Origin: Pseudoxanthomonas spadix | Lineage (GTDB): Bacteria > Pseudomonadota > Gammaproteobacteria > Xanthomonadales > Xanthomonadaceae | Assembly (NCBI RefSeq): GCF_003703395.1 | Contig: NZ_RDQN01000001.1 | Coordinates: 1-64,000, forward strand | Reading direction: 5' to 3' | DNA length: 64,000 nt | Shown here: piece after piece, positions 44,947-53,480 of the stretch | How positions within the stretch are numbered: the stretch's first letter is position 1 | Layout of the letters: every line of letters starts with the position of its first letter | Position numbers and translations under genes: made by a program | The notes under the pieces: generated by a model | Databases searched by the model: none | What the model was told of the DNA's origin: nothing | The model's input: the letters and a program-made list of their open reading frames with translations, nothing else

Positions 44947-45081
44947 GGTGGTGACCTCGGTTTTTTGGGTATTGGTTGGGAAGGCGCATGGCGCCATTCC
45001 AAGCGACAACGGCCGGACGCATGCCTGCCGCTGGGGCCGACGCGCGACCATGGCGCGCCGGCGTTGCGCGGCGATGACGCC

Positions 45082-45864
45082 TCAGGCGGAGGCTTCGTCG
45101 CTCTTGCGGCCACGACGGGCCGGCTTGGCCTCGGCGCTGCCTTCGCTGAACTCTTCCTCGCGCACGACGGCGTTGTTGGGCGAAGCGGCCTTGCCTTCCA
45201 GCACCGCGTCGGCGGCGGCGCGGGCGTACAGCTGCACGGCGCGGATGGCGTCGTCGTTGCCCGGGATCGGGTAGTCGACCAGGGCCGGATCGTAGTTGGA
45301 GTCGACCACGGCCACCACCGGGATGCCGAGCTTCTTGGCTTCCTTGATGGCGATGTCCTCGTGGCCGATGTCGATCACGAACAGCGCGTCGGGCAGGCGG
45401 TTCATTTCCTTGATGCCGCCCAGCGAGGCCAGCAGCTTGTCGCGCTCGCGGCGCAGGCCCAGCACTTCGTGCTTGACCAGCTTTTCGAAGGTGCCGTCGG
45501 TTTCGGCGGCTTCAAGTTCCTTCAGGCGGGCCACGGACTTCTTCACCGTGGCGAAGTTGGTCAGGGTGCCGCCCAGCCAGCGCTGGGTCATGTACGGCAT
45601 GTTGCAGCGCTCGGCTTCTTCCTTGATGGAATCGCGGGCGCTGCGCTTGGTGCCGATGAACAGGATGGTGCCGCGCTTCTGGGCAATGGCGCTGATGAAG
45701 TTCATCGCATCGACGAACAACGGCAGGGTCTTTTCCAGGTTGATGATGTGGATCTTGCCGCGGGCGCCGAAGATGTACGGAGCCATCTTCGGGTTCCAGT
45801 AGCGGGTCTGGTGGCCGAAATGGACGCCGGCTTCCAGCATCTGGCGCATGGTGATCTGGGACAT
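45082..45864 (-). CDS. rpsB: 30S ribosomal protein S2
   Basis: S2 binds late to the 30S subunit near S1 and the neck. The 260-residue product opens with [20 protein letters not shown] and contains [31 protein letters not shown] and [19 protein letters not shown]. The Ala-Arg-Lys-rich tail ([11 protein letters not shown]) is typical of this family of bacteria. It is expressed with tsf from the promoter at 46070-46099. In E. coli S2 represses its own operon through the rpsB leader. Confidence 0.98.
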   Translation of the reverse strand: MSQITMRQMLEAGVHFGHQTRYWNPKMAPYIFGARGKIHIINLEKTLPLFVDAMNFISAIAQKRGTILFIGTKRSARDSIKEEAERCNMPYMTQRWLGGTLTNFATVKKSVARLKELEAAETDGTFEKLVKHEVLGLRRERDKLLASLGGIKEMNRLPDALFVIDIGHEDIAIKEAKKLGIPVVAVVDSNYDPALVDYPIPGNDDAIRAVQLYARAAADAVLEGKAASPNNAVVREEEFSEGSAEAKPARRGRKSDEASA

Positions 45865-46063
45865 TGCAAAAACTCCAGGGCAGTGGAACCGGCCGCTCGG
45901 TGGGATGCGGTACTGACGGTTCCGGGGTTGGGCCTCCCTGCGGCATCCGTGTCCGAACCTTCCTCTTGGAAAGGCACCCCGGCACGGGCTGTGGCAGCAG
46001 GTGTGTATTCGCCGGTGACGCCCGGCGTGGGCGGTTCATGCGGGCCGGCAGGCCTCGCAGAGC
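45865..46063 (-). promoter_or_regulatory. rpsB-tsf mRNA leader (about 200 nt)
   Basis: If transcription starts about 7 nt after the -10 box (near 46063), the mRNA has a 200-nt leader with no supported ORF. Leaders of this operon bind S2 for feedback in enterobacteria; the length fits such a role but I could not confirm a matching fold by eye. Confidence 0.4.
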
Positions 46064-46069
46064 CGGCGG

Positions 46070-46099
46070 ATTATAGCCGCGCGGCGGACGCTGGCGCAA
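46070..46099 (-). promoter_or_regulatory. Sigma-70 promoter of rpsB-tsf
   Basis: On the minus strand TTGCGC (46094-46099) is followed after 18 bp by a perfect TATAAT (46070-46075). This is one of the clearest promoters in the window and fits a highly expressed ribosomal operon. Confidence 0.8.
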
Positions 46100-46121
46100 A
46101 TCGCGCAGGCGTCGGGGTGTT

Positions 46122-46193
46122 TCAGGCAAACAGCGGCGCGGCGGCCATCAGGATGACGAGCAGCAGCAGGCGGCGCGAGGCGGTCAGACGCAT
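46122..46193 (-). CDS. Possible 23-residue hydrophobic peptide
   Basis: A short frame reads MRLTASRRLLLLVILMAAAP and three more residues to TGA. It has the shape of a signal peptide or one-helix membrane peptide: three Arg residues and then a hydrophobic run. It ends just upstream of the rpsB promoter and has no clear Shine-Dalgarno. It may be a decayed gene start or chance. Confidence 0.25.
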   Translation of the reverse strand: MRLTASRRLLLLVILMAAAPLFA

Positions 46194-46442
46194 GGCATGG
46201 GTTTTCCGGCGGAGTGGCCGCAGCGGGATGCGTCGGCCTTGGGGAGATGGTGTAAGCATGGGCCGTGCCAACCGGCCCTCGTGAGGCTAAAACCCTGTAC
46301 AGACAATAGGTTGCGTGGTGGCAGATACCGGCACTGCGGCCGCGTTGTCGTGCATCCACGCGTCACATTTGGCCGCCGGCGATCACCTGCTTCGCCCGCT
46401 GTTGGTCATCTGGGGACTCCCGCCGGGCTTGGCAAGCGGCAA

Positions 46443-46474
46443 GCCGCGCGCTGTTTGCCGCTGCGCGGTTTTTC
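46443..46474 (+). terminator. Possible intrinsic terminator upstream of map
   Basis: CCGCGC (46444-46449) pairs with GCGCGG (46463-46468), with a further GCGGCAA/TTTGCCGC option overlapping it, followed by TTTTT (46469-46473). No gene precedes it on this strand, so it could end an unrecognised small RNA transcribed from the 46194-46440 region. In that stretch of about 350 bp before map I see no supported ORF. Confidence 0.35.
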
Positions 46475-46529
46475 GCCCCCCTTGCCGGGCTGCGCGCCCC
46501 GGTTCCGTTCAGGCACGGCCCGAATCGGC

Positions 46530-46543
46530 GATAATGGTGATCA
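46530..46543 (+). promoter_or_regulatory. -10 box placing map transcription at its start codon
   Basis: GATAAT at 46530-46535 is the only good -10 hexamer here and the map ATG follows 7 nt later. No Shine-Dalgarno lies between them. The map mRNA therefore looks leaderless. Confidence 0.45.
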
Positions 46544-47319
46544 TGAGCATCCAACTGAAATCCGCCGCCGACCTGGAAAAAATGCGCGTGGCCGGCCGCC
46601 TGGCCGCCGAGGTGCTGCAGGTCGTCGCCCCGCACGTGAAGCCCGGCGTGACCACCGCCGAGCTGGACCGCATCTGCCACGACCACATCGTCAAGGTGCA
46701 GGACGCCATTCCGGCCAACGTCGGCTACCGTGGCTTCCCCGCCGCGGTGTGTACCTCGGTCAACAACGTGATCTGCCACGGCATCCCCAATGAATCCAAG
46801 GTGTTGAAGGACGGCGACATCGTCAACATCGATGTCACCGTGATCAAGGATGGCTGGCATGGCGATACCAGCCGCATGTACATCGTCGGCACCCCGTCGG
46901 TGATGGCCAGGCGCCTGGTCGAGGTCACCCGCGAGGCGATGTTCCGCGGCATCCGTGCGGTCAAGCCGGGCGCGACGCTGGGCGATGTCGGTCATGCGAT
47001 CCAGCAGTACGCCGAATCCGAGCGTTTCAGCGTGGTGCGCGAGTACTGCGGCCACGGCATCGGCACGGTGTACCACGACGAGCCGCAGGTGCTGCACTAC
47101 GGGCGTCCGGGCGAAGGGGTCGTGCTCAAGCCGGGCATGACCTTCACCATCGAACCGATGATCAACGAGGGCACCCGCTACACCAGGACCCTGCCGGACG
47201 GCTGGACCGTGGTGACCAAGGACCGCAGGCTCTCGGCGCAGTGGGAACACACCGTGGCGGTGACCGAGGACGGGGTGGAGATCCTGACCCGGCTGCCGGG
47301 CGACGACAACGACCTGTGA
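46543..47319 (+). CDS. map: Methionine aminopeptidase, type I
   Basis: Map removes the initiator methionine from nascent proteins; it is essential. The 258-residue enzyme has SVNNVICHGIP with the substrate-binding His, the metal ligands in VNIDVTVIKDGWHGDTSRM, YCGHGIGTVYHDEP and FTIEPMINEG. ATG 46543 (SIQLKSAADLEKMRVAG) is preferred over an in-frame ATG three codons upstream. It is divergent from rpsB as in E. coli, and its stop overlaps the glnD start by 4 nt (GTGA). Confidence 0.97.
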   Translation: MSIQLKSAADLEKMRVAGRLAAEVLQVVAPHVKPGVTTAELDRICHDHIVKVQDAIPANVGYRGFPAAVCTSVNNVICHGIPNESKVLKDGDIVNIDVTVIKDGWHGDTSRMYIVGTPSVMARRLVEVTREAMFRGIRAVKPGATLGDVGHAIQQYAESERFSVVREYCGHGIGTVYHDEPQVLHYGRPGEGVVLKPGMTFTIEPMINEGTRYTRTLPDGWTVVTKDRRLSAQWEHTVAVTEDGVEILTRLPGDDNDL

Positions 47320-49943
47320 GGACCCCGGCGGCCGCCAGCGACGCCTTGCCGCGCCCGCTCTTGAGCGCCTTGGCCTGCGACAGCGCCTGGTCGCAGCAGG
47401 CGCGTGCGGCCCTGGCCGCCACCGACGAGAAACTCTCGCGCCGGTTTGATGATGTCGAACGCATCGACCATGTGCTGGCGCTGCGCGCGCGCGCGGTCGA
47501 CCAGCTGCTGCGCGAGGCTTGGCGGCGCTGCATGGCCCAGGACGTGGGCCTGTCGCTGTTTGCGGTGGGCGGGTACGGGCGCGGCGAGCTGTTTCCGCAT
47601 TCGGACGTGGACGTGCTGGTGCTGGGCGATCCGCAGGCGCAGCAGCGCGGGCACGAAGCCCTGGCGCGCTGTCTGGCGCTGGTCTGGGATGTCGGCCTCA
47701 AGCTCAGCCATGCGGTGCGCTCGCCGCAGGAGTGCACCGAGGCGGCCGCCGACCAGACCGTGCTCACCGCGTTGATCGAAGCGCGCCCGCTGATGGCCAG
47801 CGAGGTGGCCCGCAAGGCGCTGGCCGCTGCGGTCTCGCCGGACAAGGTGTGGCCGCCGCGCGAGTTTTTCGCGATCAAGCGCGAGGAGATGGCGCTGCGC
47901 CACGCGCGCTTCGGCGATACCTCCGACAACCTGGAGCCGGACATCAAGGATGGTCCCGGCGGGCTGCGCGACCTGCATACCCTGGGCTGGATGGCGCTGC
48001 GCACATTTGGTGTGCGCGACCTGGAGCCGCTGGTCGGCATCGGCCAGCTGGGCCCGGACGAGGCCATCGCCCTGGCGCGCGAGCGCCGCGCGCTGGGACG
48101 GCTGCGCTACGGCCTGCACCTGATGGCGGGCCGGCCGGAAGAGCGCCTGCGTTTCGATTATCAGAAGACCCTGGCCGCGCGCCTGGGCTATGTCGATGCG
48201 CCGGGCAGCCTGGCGGTCGAGCAGATGATGCAGGGGTTCTACCGCAGCGCGGCGGTCGTGCGCCAGATCAGTGACCGGCTCCTGCAGCGCTTCGAGGAAC
48301 AGTTCGAAGGCGAGCCGGTGCCGCGCGCGCTGGACCAGGCCTTCGAGCTGCGCCGCAACTACCTGGCCGCCAGCAGCCCGCAGTGGCCGCGCGACATCGG
48401 CGATGTCTTCGCGCTGTTCGCCACCTGGGCCGGGCAGCCGAAGATCAGCGGGCTGCATTCGCAGACCGCGCGGGCATTGGCCGAGGCACTGCCCCGCCTG
48501 AAGCCCTACACCGATGCCAGTGCCCAACAGCGCGCGCAGTTCATGGCCTTGATGCGCGCACCGCGCGCGGTGGACACGCTGACGCGGATGGCGCGGCTGG
48601 GCGTGCTGGGGCAGTGGCTGCCGGCGTTCGCGCTGGTGTCCGGGCGCATGCAGTTCGACCTGTTCCACGTGTACACGGTCGACCAGCACACCTTGATGGT
48701 GCTGCGCAACCTGGCGGTGTTTTCCAGCGGCCGCGCCGACGAGCGGTTTTCCATCGCCCACGAAGTCTGGCCGCGCCTGCGCAAGCCGGAGCTGCTGCTG
48801 CTGGCCGGGCTGTTCCATGACATCGCCAAGGGCCGTGGCGGTGACCATTCCGAACTGGGCGCGAGCGATGCGCGCGCGTTCTGTGAAGCGCACGGGCTCA
48901 AGGCTTCGGACACCAGTCTGGTGACCTGGCTGGTCGAGCAGCACCTGCGCATGTCGGTCACCGCGCAGAAGCAGGACATCGCCGATCCGGAGGTGATCCA
49001 TCGCTTCGCCACCGTGATCGGTGACCGCGAACACCTGGATTACCTGTACCTGCTGACCTGTGCCGACATCGCCGGCACCAGCCCCAAGTTGTGGAACGCA
49101 TGGAAGGACCGGCTGCTGGCCGACCTGTACTTTGCCACGCGCCGGGTGCTGCGCGAGGGTCTGGAGCAGCCGATGGCGGTGGAGCAGCGCGTGGCCGAGG
49201 GCCGCGAGGCGACCTGCGCGCTGATGCTGCAGCAGGGTTTCGACGTGGACACCATCGCGCGCCAGTTCGCCGAAATGCCGGACGAGGGCTTCATGCGTTT
49301 CCGTCCCGAGCAGCTGGCCTGGCAGGCCGCCGCGCTGGTGGATGTGCGGCACGGGCAGACCCTGGTCAAGGTGCGCCACATCGACGGGGAGGCGCGGGCG
49401 ATGGAAGTGTTCGTCCATTCGCCGGACCGCGACGGCCTGTTCGCCGCGATCCTGGCCACGCTGGACCGGCTGGGGTTCGGCATCCACCAGGCGCGCGTGC
49501 TGATGGGGCCGCATGGCACGGTGTTCGATACCTTCGAGATCCTGCCCGCCGATACCTACGCCAGCGCCGACACCGCCACCGTGGCCGAAACCCTGCGCCG
49601 CGCGCTGGCCGGCCCGCTGGACCAGGTGCGCGTTTCCCAGCGCACGGTGCCGCGCCAGCTGCGGCATTTCCGTTTTCCGCCGCGCTTTGAATTCGGCACC
49701 ACGCTCGATGGCCGCCATACGGTGCTGGAGCTGGTCGCACCCGATCGCCCGGGCCTGCTGGCACAGGTGGCCCAGGTGCTGCGCGGCCAGCGCCTGCGCG
49801 TGCACGAGGCGCGCATCGCCACCTTCGGCGAGCGTGCCGAGGATGTGTTCCATCTCAGCGACGAGGCCGACAGGCCGCTGAGCGGCCAGGCGCGCGAGGC
49901 CCTGCGCGATGCGCTGCGCGCGCAGCTCGAAACGGCCGCCTGA
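47316..49943 (+). CDS. glnD: Bifunctional PII uridylyltransferase/uridylyl-removing enzyme
   Basis: GlnD senses glutamine and adds or removes UMP on PII proteins, controlling nitrogen assimilation. The 875-residue protein has the nucleotidyltransferase motif [19 protein letters not shown] (85-103), the HD hydrolase motif in [18 protein letters not shown], and two C-terminal ACT domains ([17 protein letters not shown] and [17 protein letters not shown]) that bind glutamine. The GTG start overlaps the map stop. In this window it links logically to cyanophycin and asparagine synthesis, both nitrogen-storing routes. Confidence 0.97.
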   Translation: MRTPAAASDALPRPLLSALACDSAWSQQARAALAATDEKLSRRFDDVERIDHVLALRARAVDQLLREAWRRCMAQDVGLSLFAVGGYGRGELFPHSDVDVLVLGDPQAQQRGHEALARCLALVWDVGLKLSHAVRSPQECTEAAADQTVLTALIEARPLMASEVARKALAAAVSPDKVWPPREFFAIKREEMALRHARFGDTSDNLEPDIKDGPGGLRDLHTLGWMALRTFGVRDLEPLVGIGQLGPDEAIALARERRALGRLRYGLHLMAGRPEERLRFDYQKTLAARLGYVDAPGSLAVEQMMQGFYRSAAVVRQISDRLLQRFEEQFEGEPVPRALDQAFELRRNYLAASSPQWPRDIGDVFALFATWAGQPKISGLHSQTARALAEALPRLKPYTDASAQQRAQFMALMRAPRAVDTLTRMARLGVLGQWLPAFALVSGRMQFDLFHVYTVDQHTLMVLRNLAVFSSGRADERFSIAHEVWPRLRKPELLLLAGLFHDIAKGRGGDHSELGASDARAFCEAHGLKASDTSLVTWLVEQHLRMSVTAQKQDIADPEVIHRFATVIGDREHLDYLYLLTCADIAGTSPKLWNAWKDRLLADLYFATRRVLREGLEQPMAVEQRVAEGREATCALMLQQGFDVDTIARQFAEMPDEGFMRFRPEQLAWQAAALVDVRHGQTLVKVRHIDGEARAMEVFVHSPDRDGLFAAILATLDRLGFGIHQARVLMGPHGTVFDTFEILPADTYASADTATVAETLRRALAGPLDQVRVSQRTVPRQLRHFRFPPRFEFGTTLDGRHTVLELVAPDRPGLLAQVAQVLRGQRLRVHEARIATFGERAEDVFHLSDEADRPLSGQAREALRDALRAQLETAA

Positions 49944-49977
49944 TTCCTTCCCCCCACTTCCAGGAACGCTTCGCGCC

Positions 49978-50823
49978 ATGTCCGCAGTTGCCATCGAGTC
50001 CCTCAAGTCCACCCTGGAAAGCGCGTTCGATCGCCGCGCCGAGCTCACCGCCGAGCAGATCAACGACCAGGTGCGCCCGGCCGTGTACGCGGCCATCGAC
50101 GGGCTGGAAACCGGCGCCCTGCGCGTGGCCGAACCCACGGCCGAGGGCGGCTGGCAGGTCAACCAGTGGCTGAAGAAGGCGGTGCTGCTGTATTTCCGCG
50201 TCAACGACATGGCCGTGATCCCGGCGCAGCCGGCACCGTTCTGGGACAAGGTCGAGGCGCGCTTTGCCGGCTACGATGCGGCCAGGTTCCGCGCCGCAGG
50301 CGTGCGCGTGGTCCCGGGCGCGGTGGCCCGTCGCGGCACCTATTTCGGCAAGGACGTGGTGCTGATGCCCAGCTTCACCAACATCGGCGCCTACGTGGGC
50401 GAGGGCACGATGGTCGATACCTGGGCCACGGTCGGCTCCTGCGCGCAGATCGGCAGGCACTGCCACCTGTCCGGCGGCGCCGGCATCGGCGGGGTGCTGG
50501 AGCCGCTGCAGGCCGCGCCGACCATCATCGAGGACCACTGCTTCATCGGCGCGCGTTCGGAAGTGGTCGAAGGCGTGGTCGTTGGCCACCACAGCGTGAT
50601 CGGCATGGGCGTGTTCCTGGGCCAGTCCACCCGCATCTACAACCGCGCCAGCGGCGAGATTTCCTACGGCTACGTGCCGCCGGGCAGCGTGGTGGTGGCA
50701 GGTTCGCTGCCGGCAAGCGACGGCTCGCATTCGCTGTACGCGGCGGTCATCGTCAAGCAGGTCGACGAGAAGACCCGCAGCAAGACCTCGGTGAACGACC
50801 TGCTGCGCGGGCTGGCGGACTGA
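49978..50823 (+). CDS. dapD: 2,3,4,5-tetrahydropyridine-2,6-dicarboxylate N-succinyltransferase
   Basis: DapD succinylates tetrahydrodipicolinate in the diaminopimelate-lysine pathway. The 281-residue protein has a helical N-domain and a left-handed beta-helix of hexapeptide repeats, with [47 protein letters not shown] and [16 protein letters not shown]. It follows glnD by 34 bp. It belongs with dapE 1.2 kb downstream, separated by yffB and a lipoprotein gene. Confidence 0.97.
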   Translation: MSAVAIESLKSTLESAFDRRAELTAEQINDQVRPAVYAAIDGLETGALRVAEPTAEGGWQVNQWLKKAVLLYFRVNDMAVIPAQPAPFWDKVEARFAGYDAARFRAAGVRVVPGAVARRGTYFGKDVVLMPSFTNIGAYVGEGTMVDTWATVGSCAQIGRHCHLSGGAGIGGVLEPLQAAPTIIEDHCFIGARSEVVEGVVVGHHSVIGMGVFLGQSTRIYNRASGEISYGYVPPGSVVVAGSLPASDGSHSLYAAVIVKQVDEKTRSKTSVNDLLRGLAD

Positions 50824-50989
50824 AACACAGGAACGAGGGCAGAGCAGTGAGGAACAAGCAATCGCGCGCAACCGCGGCTCCGTTCGGCCTTTGCCCGCTG
50901 TCGTGTTCGTTTCTGGAGCTTCATGGATTCGTTCTCCGCGGCTCCCGCCTTCCCTCGTTTCTCACACCGCTCCCCTCGTCTCTCGCCCC

Positions 50990-51346
50990 ATGACCACGCT
51001 TTACGGACTCAACAACTGCGACACCTGCAAGAAGGCCTGCAAGTGGCTGGACCGGTTCGGCCTGGCCTACACCTTCATCGACTATCGCGATCACAAACCC
51101 ACGCCAGAGATGCTGGTGGACTGGGCGGGCAGGGCCGGTGGGTTCCAGGCGCTGGTCAACAAGTCCTCCACCACCTGGCGCCAGCTGCCAGAAAACCGCA
51201 AGACCCCCGGCAGCGAGGCTGAATGGAAGCTGTTGCTGCGCGAGCATCCGCAGCTGATCCGCAGGCCGGTGGTGATCACGCAGGACGGTCGTTTCAGCCA
51301 GGGCTTCTCCGACAACGGCTTCAAGCGGTTGTTTGGCATCGGGTGA
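50990..51346 (+). CDS. yffB: ArsC/Spx-family reductase YffB
   Basis: A 118-residue thioredoxin-fold protein of the ArsC family. It has YGLNNCDTCKKACKWL with Cys10 and Cys13, TFIDYRDHKP, the region LVNKSSTTWRQLPE, and LIRRPVVITQDGRFSQGFS; the Arg triad of true arsenate reductases is not complete, so a glutathione-dependent thiol reductase role is more likely. It sits between dapD and dapE, as in E. coli, where yffB precedes dapE. The 166 bp before it hold short GAGG/CCTC-rich repeats and no gene. Confidence 0.9.
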   Translation: MTTLYGLNNCDTCKKACKWLDRFGLAYTFIDYRDHKPTPEMLVDWAGRAGGFQALVNKSSTTWRQLPENRKTPGSEAEWKLLLREHPQLIRRPVVITQDGRFSQGFSDNGFKRLFGIG

Positions 51347-51437
51347 GTGACACGGCGGTGCGCGCAGCAGGGGGATCATGCGAGGATGCTGCGCGTGCGG
51401 TGATGCGTGCACGCTTTCCTCCCACGGAGTCCATGCC

Positions 51438-52031
51438 ATGAACGCAGTGCAAGACCGGGTCATCCGTTGTCTTTTTGTCAGTTGTCTGCTGCTGCTGGCC
51501 GCCTGCGCCACCGGCCCCAAGATCAGCAGCGTGGCCGATCCCCAGGCCGACTTCTCGCGCTATCGCAGCTTCGCCTTCTATGCGCCGCTGGCGATCGAGA
51601 GCAAGGGTTACGCCACCGCCACCAGCGAGGCGATCAAGGCAGCAGCGCGTCGGGAGATGGAAGCGCGCGGCTATCGCTACGATCCGGTCGCGCCGGACCT
51701 GTGGGTCAACCTGGGCGCCTACCTGCAGGAGAAGATACAGGTCTCCTCGATCCCGGACGTGGGCTACGACGCCTATTACAGCTATCGCGCCGGCGGCTAT
51801 TTCGTCTCGCCCTACTGGCATGAACACACCACGGTGCGCACCTACACCGAGGGCACGCTCAACGTGGACCTGGTCGATGTGGCGCAGCGGCGGCTGGTAT
51901 GGGAAGGCGTGGCGGTGGGCACCGTGCACAAGCTGACCCCGGCCGAACGTGCGGCCAAGATCGATTCGGCGATGGCGGGGATCTTCGCCCAGTTTCCGTA
52001 TCGCGCCGGCCAGGGCACGCCATCGCCATGA
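51438..52031 (+). CDS. DUF4136 lipoprotein
   Basis: The 197-residue precursor has a type II signal peptide ([16 protein letters not shown]) with lipobox LAAC, so it is a lipoprotein of the cell envelope. The mature part is a DUF4136 domain: [50 protein letters not shown] and a final GIFAQFPY helix. The function is unknown. The ATG at 51438 is the only start just before the signal peptide. It ends 16 bp before dapE. Confidence 0.9.
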   Translation: MNAVQDRVIRCLFVSCLLLLAACATGPKISSVADPQADFSRYRSFAFYAPLAIESKGYATATSEAIKAAARREMEARGYRYDPVAPDLWVNLGAYLQEKIQVSSIPDVGYDAYYSYRAGGYFVSPYWHEHTTVRTYTEGTLNVDLVDVAQRRLVWEGVAVGTVHKLTPAERAAKIDSAMAGIFAQFPYRAGQGTPSP

Positions 52032-52043
52032 CCGCCGGGGTGT

Positions 52044-52076
52044 GCCGATGAAGGCCGCCAGCGGCTCCCACGATGG
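52044..52076 (-). repeat. REP-like element embedded in the 5' end of dapE
   Basis: The plus strand here reads GCCGCCAGCGGCTCCCAC (52054-52071), matching the GCCGCCATGGCGGCTCCCAC core of the REP at 43976-44002 with two bases missing. It covers the ATG region and first codons of dapE. Confidence 0.65.
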
Positions 52077-53235
52077 CGGCGCGCGCGCGCCTACCGATAC
52101 TGCGCACACCGAGCCGGTCCTGGCGCTGGCCTGCGAACTGATCGCCCGGCCTTCGGTCACGCCCGAGGACGCCGGCTGTCAGGCGCTGATCGGCTCGCGC
52201 CTGCAGGCGGCCGGTTTCACCTGCGAGCAGCTGCGCTTTGGCCGGGTCGACAACCTGTGGGCCACGCACGGCAGCGGCGCACCGGTGCTGGTGCTGCTGG
52301 GCCATACCGACGTGGTGCCGACCGGGCCGGTCGAAGCCTGGGCCAGTGACCCGTTCAAGCCGCAGGTGCGCGAGGGCAACCTCTACGGCCGCGGCAGCGC
52401 CGACATGAAGGGCAGCGTGGCTGCGTTCGTGGTCGCCGCCGAGCAATACGTGGCCGCCCATCCGGACCATGCCGGCACGCTGGCGGTGCTGCTCACCAGC
52501 GACGAGGAAGGCGATGCCATCGATGGCGTGCGCCGGGTCGCCAGGGTGTTGGCCGAGCGCGGTCAGGGCATCGACTGGTGCATCACCGGCGAGCCGTCCT
52601 CAACCCAGACCCTGGGCGATCTGCTGCGTGTGGGCCGTCGCGGCAGCCTGACCGGCACCTTGACGGTCAAAGGCGTGCAGGGCCACGTGGCCTATCCGCA
52701 CAAGGCCCGCAATCCGATCCACCAGGCCGCCCCCGCCCTGGCCGAGCTGACCTCGCGCCAGTGGGACGACGGCTATGAAAGCTTCCCGCCGACCAGCCTG
52801 CAGGTGTCCAACATCCATGCCGGCACCGGCGCCAGCAACGTGATCCCGGGCCAGCTGCAGGTGCTGTTCAACCTGCGCTACAACCCGCACTGGGATGCGC
52901 CGAAGCTGGAGGCCGAAGTCGCCGCACTGCTGGAGCGCCACGGCCTGGAATACACGCTGCAATGGCATCGCAGCGGCGAGCCGTTCTACACGCCCGAAGG
53001 CACGCTGCGCTGCGTGGCCCGTCAGGTGCTGGGCGAGTTTGCCGGAGCGCCGCCGCAGGAAAGCACCGGCGGCGGCACCTCGGACGCGCGCTTCGTCGCG
53101 CCACTGGGCGCGCAGTGCATCGAGGTCGGGCCGGTCAACGCCAGCATCCACCAGATCGACGAGCACGTGCGCGTGGCCGACCTGGAGCGGCTGCCGGACC
53201 TGTATCGCACGTTGATCGAACGGTTGCTGGCGTAA
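52048..53235 (+). CDS. dapE: Succinyl-diaminopimelate desuccinylase
   Basis: DapE releases succinate from N-succinyl-LL-diaminopimelate, a zinc-dependent step of lysine and peptidoglycan synthesis. The 395-residue product shows the M20 metallopeptidase signatures [13 protein letters not shown] (zinc His and Asp), [28 protein letters not shown] with the catalytic Glu, and GGGTSDARF. The conserved domain begins at [18 protein letters not shown], but the first 21 residues ([16 protein letters not shown]...) are extra and partly encoded by a REP. No other ATG, GTG or TTG lies between, so ATG 52048 (or GTG 52042) must be used. Confidence 0.95.
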   Translation: MKAASGSHDGGARAPTDTAHTEPVLALACELIARPSVTPEDAGCQALIGSRLQAAGFTCEQLRFGRVDNLWATHGSGAPVLVLLGHTDVVPTGPVEAWASDPFKPQVREGNLYGRGSADMKGSVAAFVVAAEQYVAAHPDHAGTLAVLLTSDEEGDAIDGVRRVARVLAERGQGIDWCITGEPSSTQTLGDLLRVGRRGSLTGTLTVKGVQGHVAYPHKARNPIHQAAPALAELTSRQWDDGYESFPPTSLQVSNIHAGTGASNVIPGQLQVLFNLRYNPHWDAPKLEAEVAALLERHGLEYTLQWHRSGEPFYTPEGTLRCVARQVLGEFAGAPPQESTGGGTSDARFVAPLGAQCIEVGPVNASIHQIDEHVRVADLERLPDLYRTLIERLLA

Positions 53236-53238
53236 CAG

Positions 53239-53274
53239 TTGCGTTGCAGCAAACGCCCGGGTTAAGTTGCGCCC
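53239..53274 (+). promoter_or_regulatory. Weak promoter candidate for the asnB leader
   Basis: TTGCGT (53239-53244) is followed after 17 bp by TTAAGT (53262-53267). The -10 match is poor. If used, transcription would start at or next to the leader-peptide ATG, which has no Shine-Dalgarno, making the leader leaderless. Confidence 0.3.
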
Positions 53275-53367
53275 ATGCCGTCCAGCCGCGCCACCGTCGT
53301 GAACAACACCAACCGCAATGCCCTGCGTGCGAACAATCGCGCGCGGCCGATGCGGGTCTGCGACTAG
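53275..53367 (+). CDS. Asparagine-rich leader peptide of asnB
   Basis: A 30-codon ORF, ATG to TAG, lies 40 bp after dapE and 113 bp before asnB. Codons 10, 11, 13, 15, 20 and 21 are Asn (AAC, AAC, AAC, AAT, AAC, AAT; 53302-53337), so half of residues 10-21 are asparagine. Such clustering is the mark of an attenuator leader whose translation rate reports charged tRNA-Asn. A hairpin GCGTGCG-AACAAT-CGCGCGC (53325-53344) carries the last Asn pair in its loop. Codons 25-28 contain the antiterminator strand, CGATGCGGGT (53348-53357). No Shine-Dalgarno is visible. The peptide itself is probably not functional. Confidence 0.8.
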   Translation: MPSSRATVVNNTNRNALRANNRARPMRVCD

Positions 53368-53431
53368 GCACAGAACGGAACAGCCAGGAAACCAGAAAAC
53401 CCGCATCGCAAGATGCGGGTTTTTTCTTTTT
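53348..53431 (+). promoter_or_regulatory. Asn attenuator: antiterminator and intrinsic terminator before asnB
   Basis: The terminator is a 12-bp stem, AAAACCCGCATC (53396-53407), loop GCAA, GATGCGGGTTTT (53412-53423), continued by TT, C and TTTTT. Its 5' arm, ACCCGCATCG (53399-53408), is a perfect 10-bp complement of CGATGCGGGT (53348-53357) inside the leader ORF. A ribosome stalled at the Asn codons leaves 53348-53357 free to pair with that arm and blocks the terminator. A ribosome reaching the stop codon at 53365 covers it, and the terminator forms. asnB would thus be on when Asn-tRNA is scarce. The elements are seen directly; the mechanism is inferred from known his/trp/leu attenuators. 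Confidence 0.82.
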
Positions 53432-53480
53432 GGACCGCCCTGAACCCTTTCCCACGTCATGTTTCCCCAGGAGTTTTCCC

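Noticed and set aside
47178-50249. 1023-codon minus-strand ORF opposite glnD
   Set aside because: It is antisense to GlnD, whose motifs are unambiguous.
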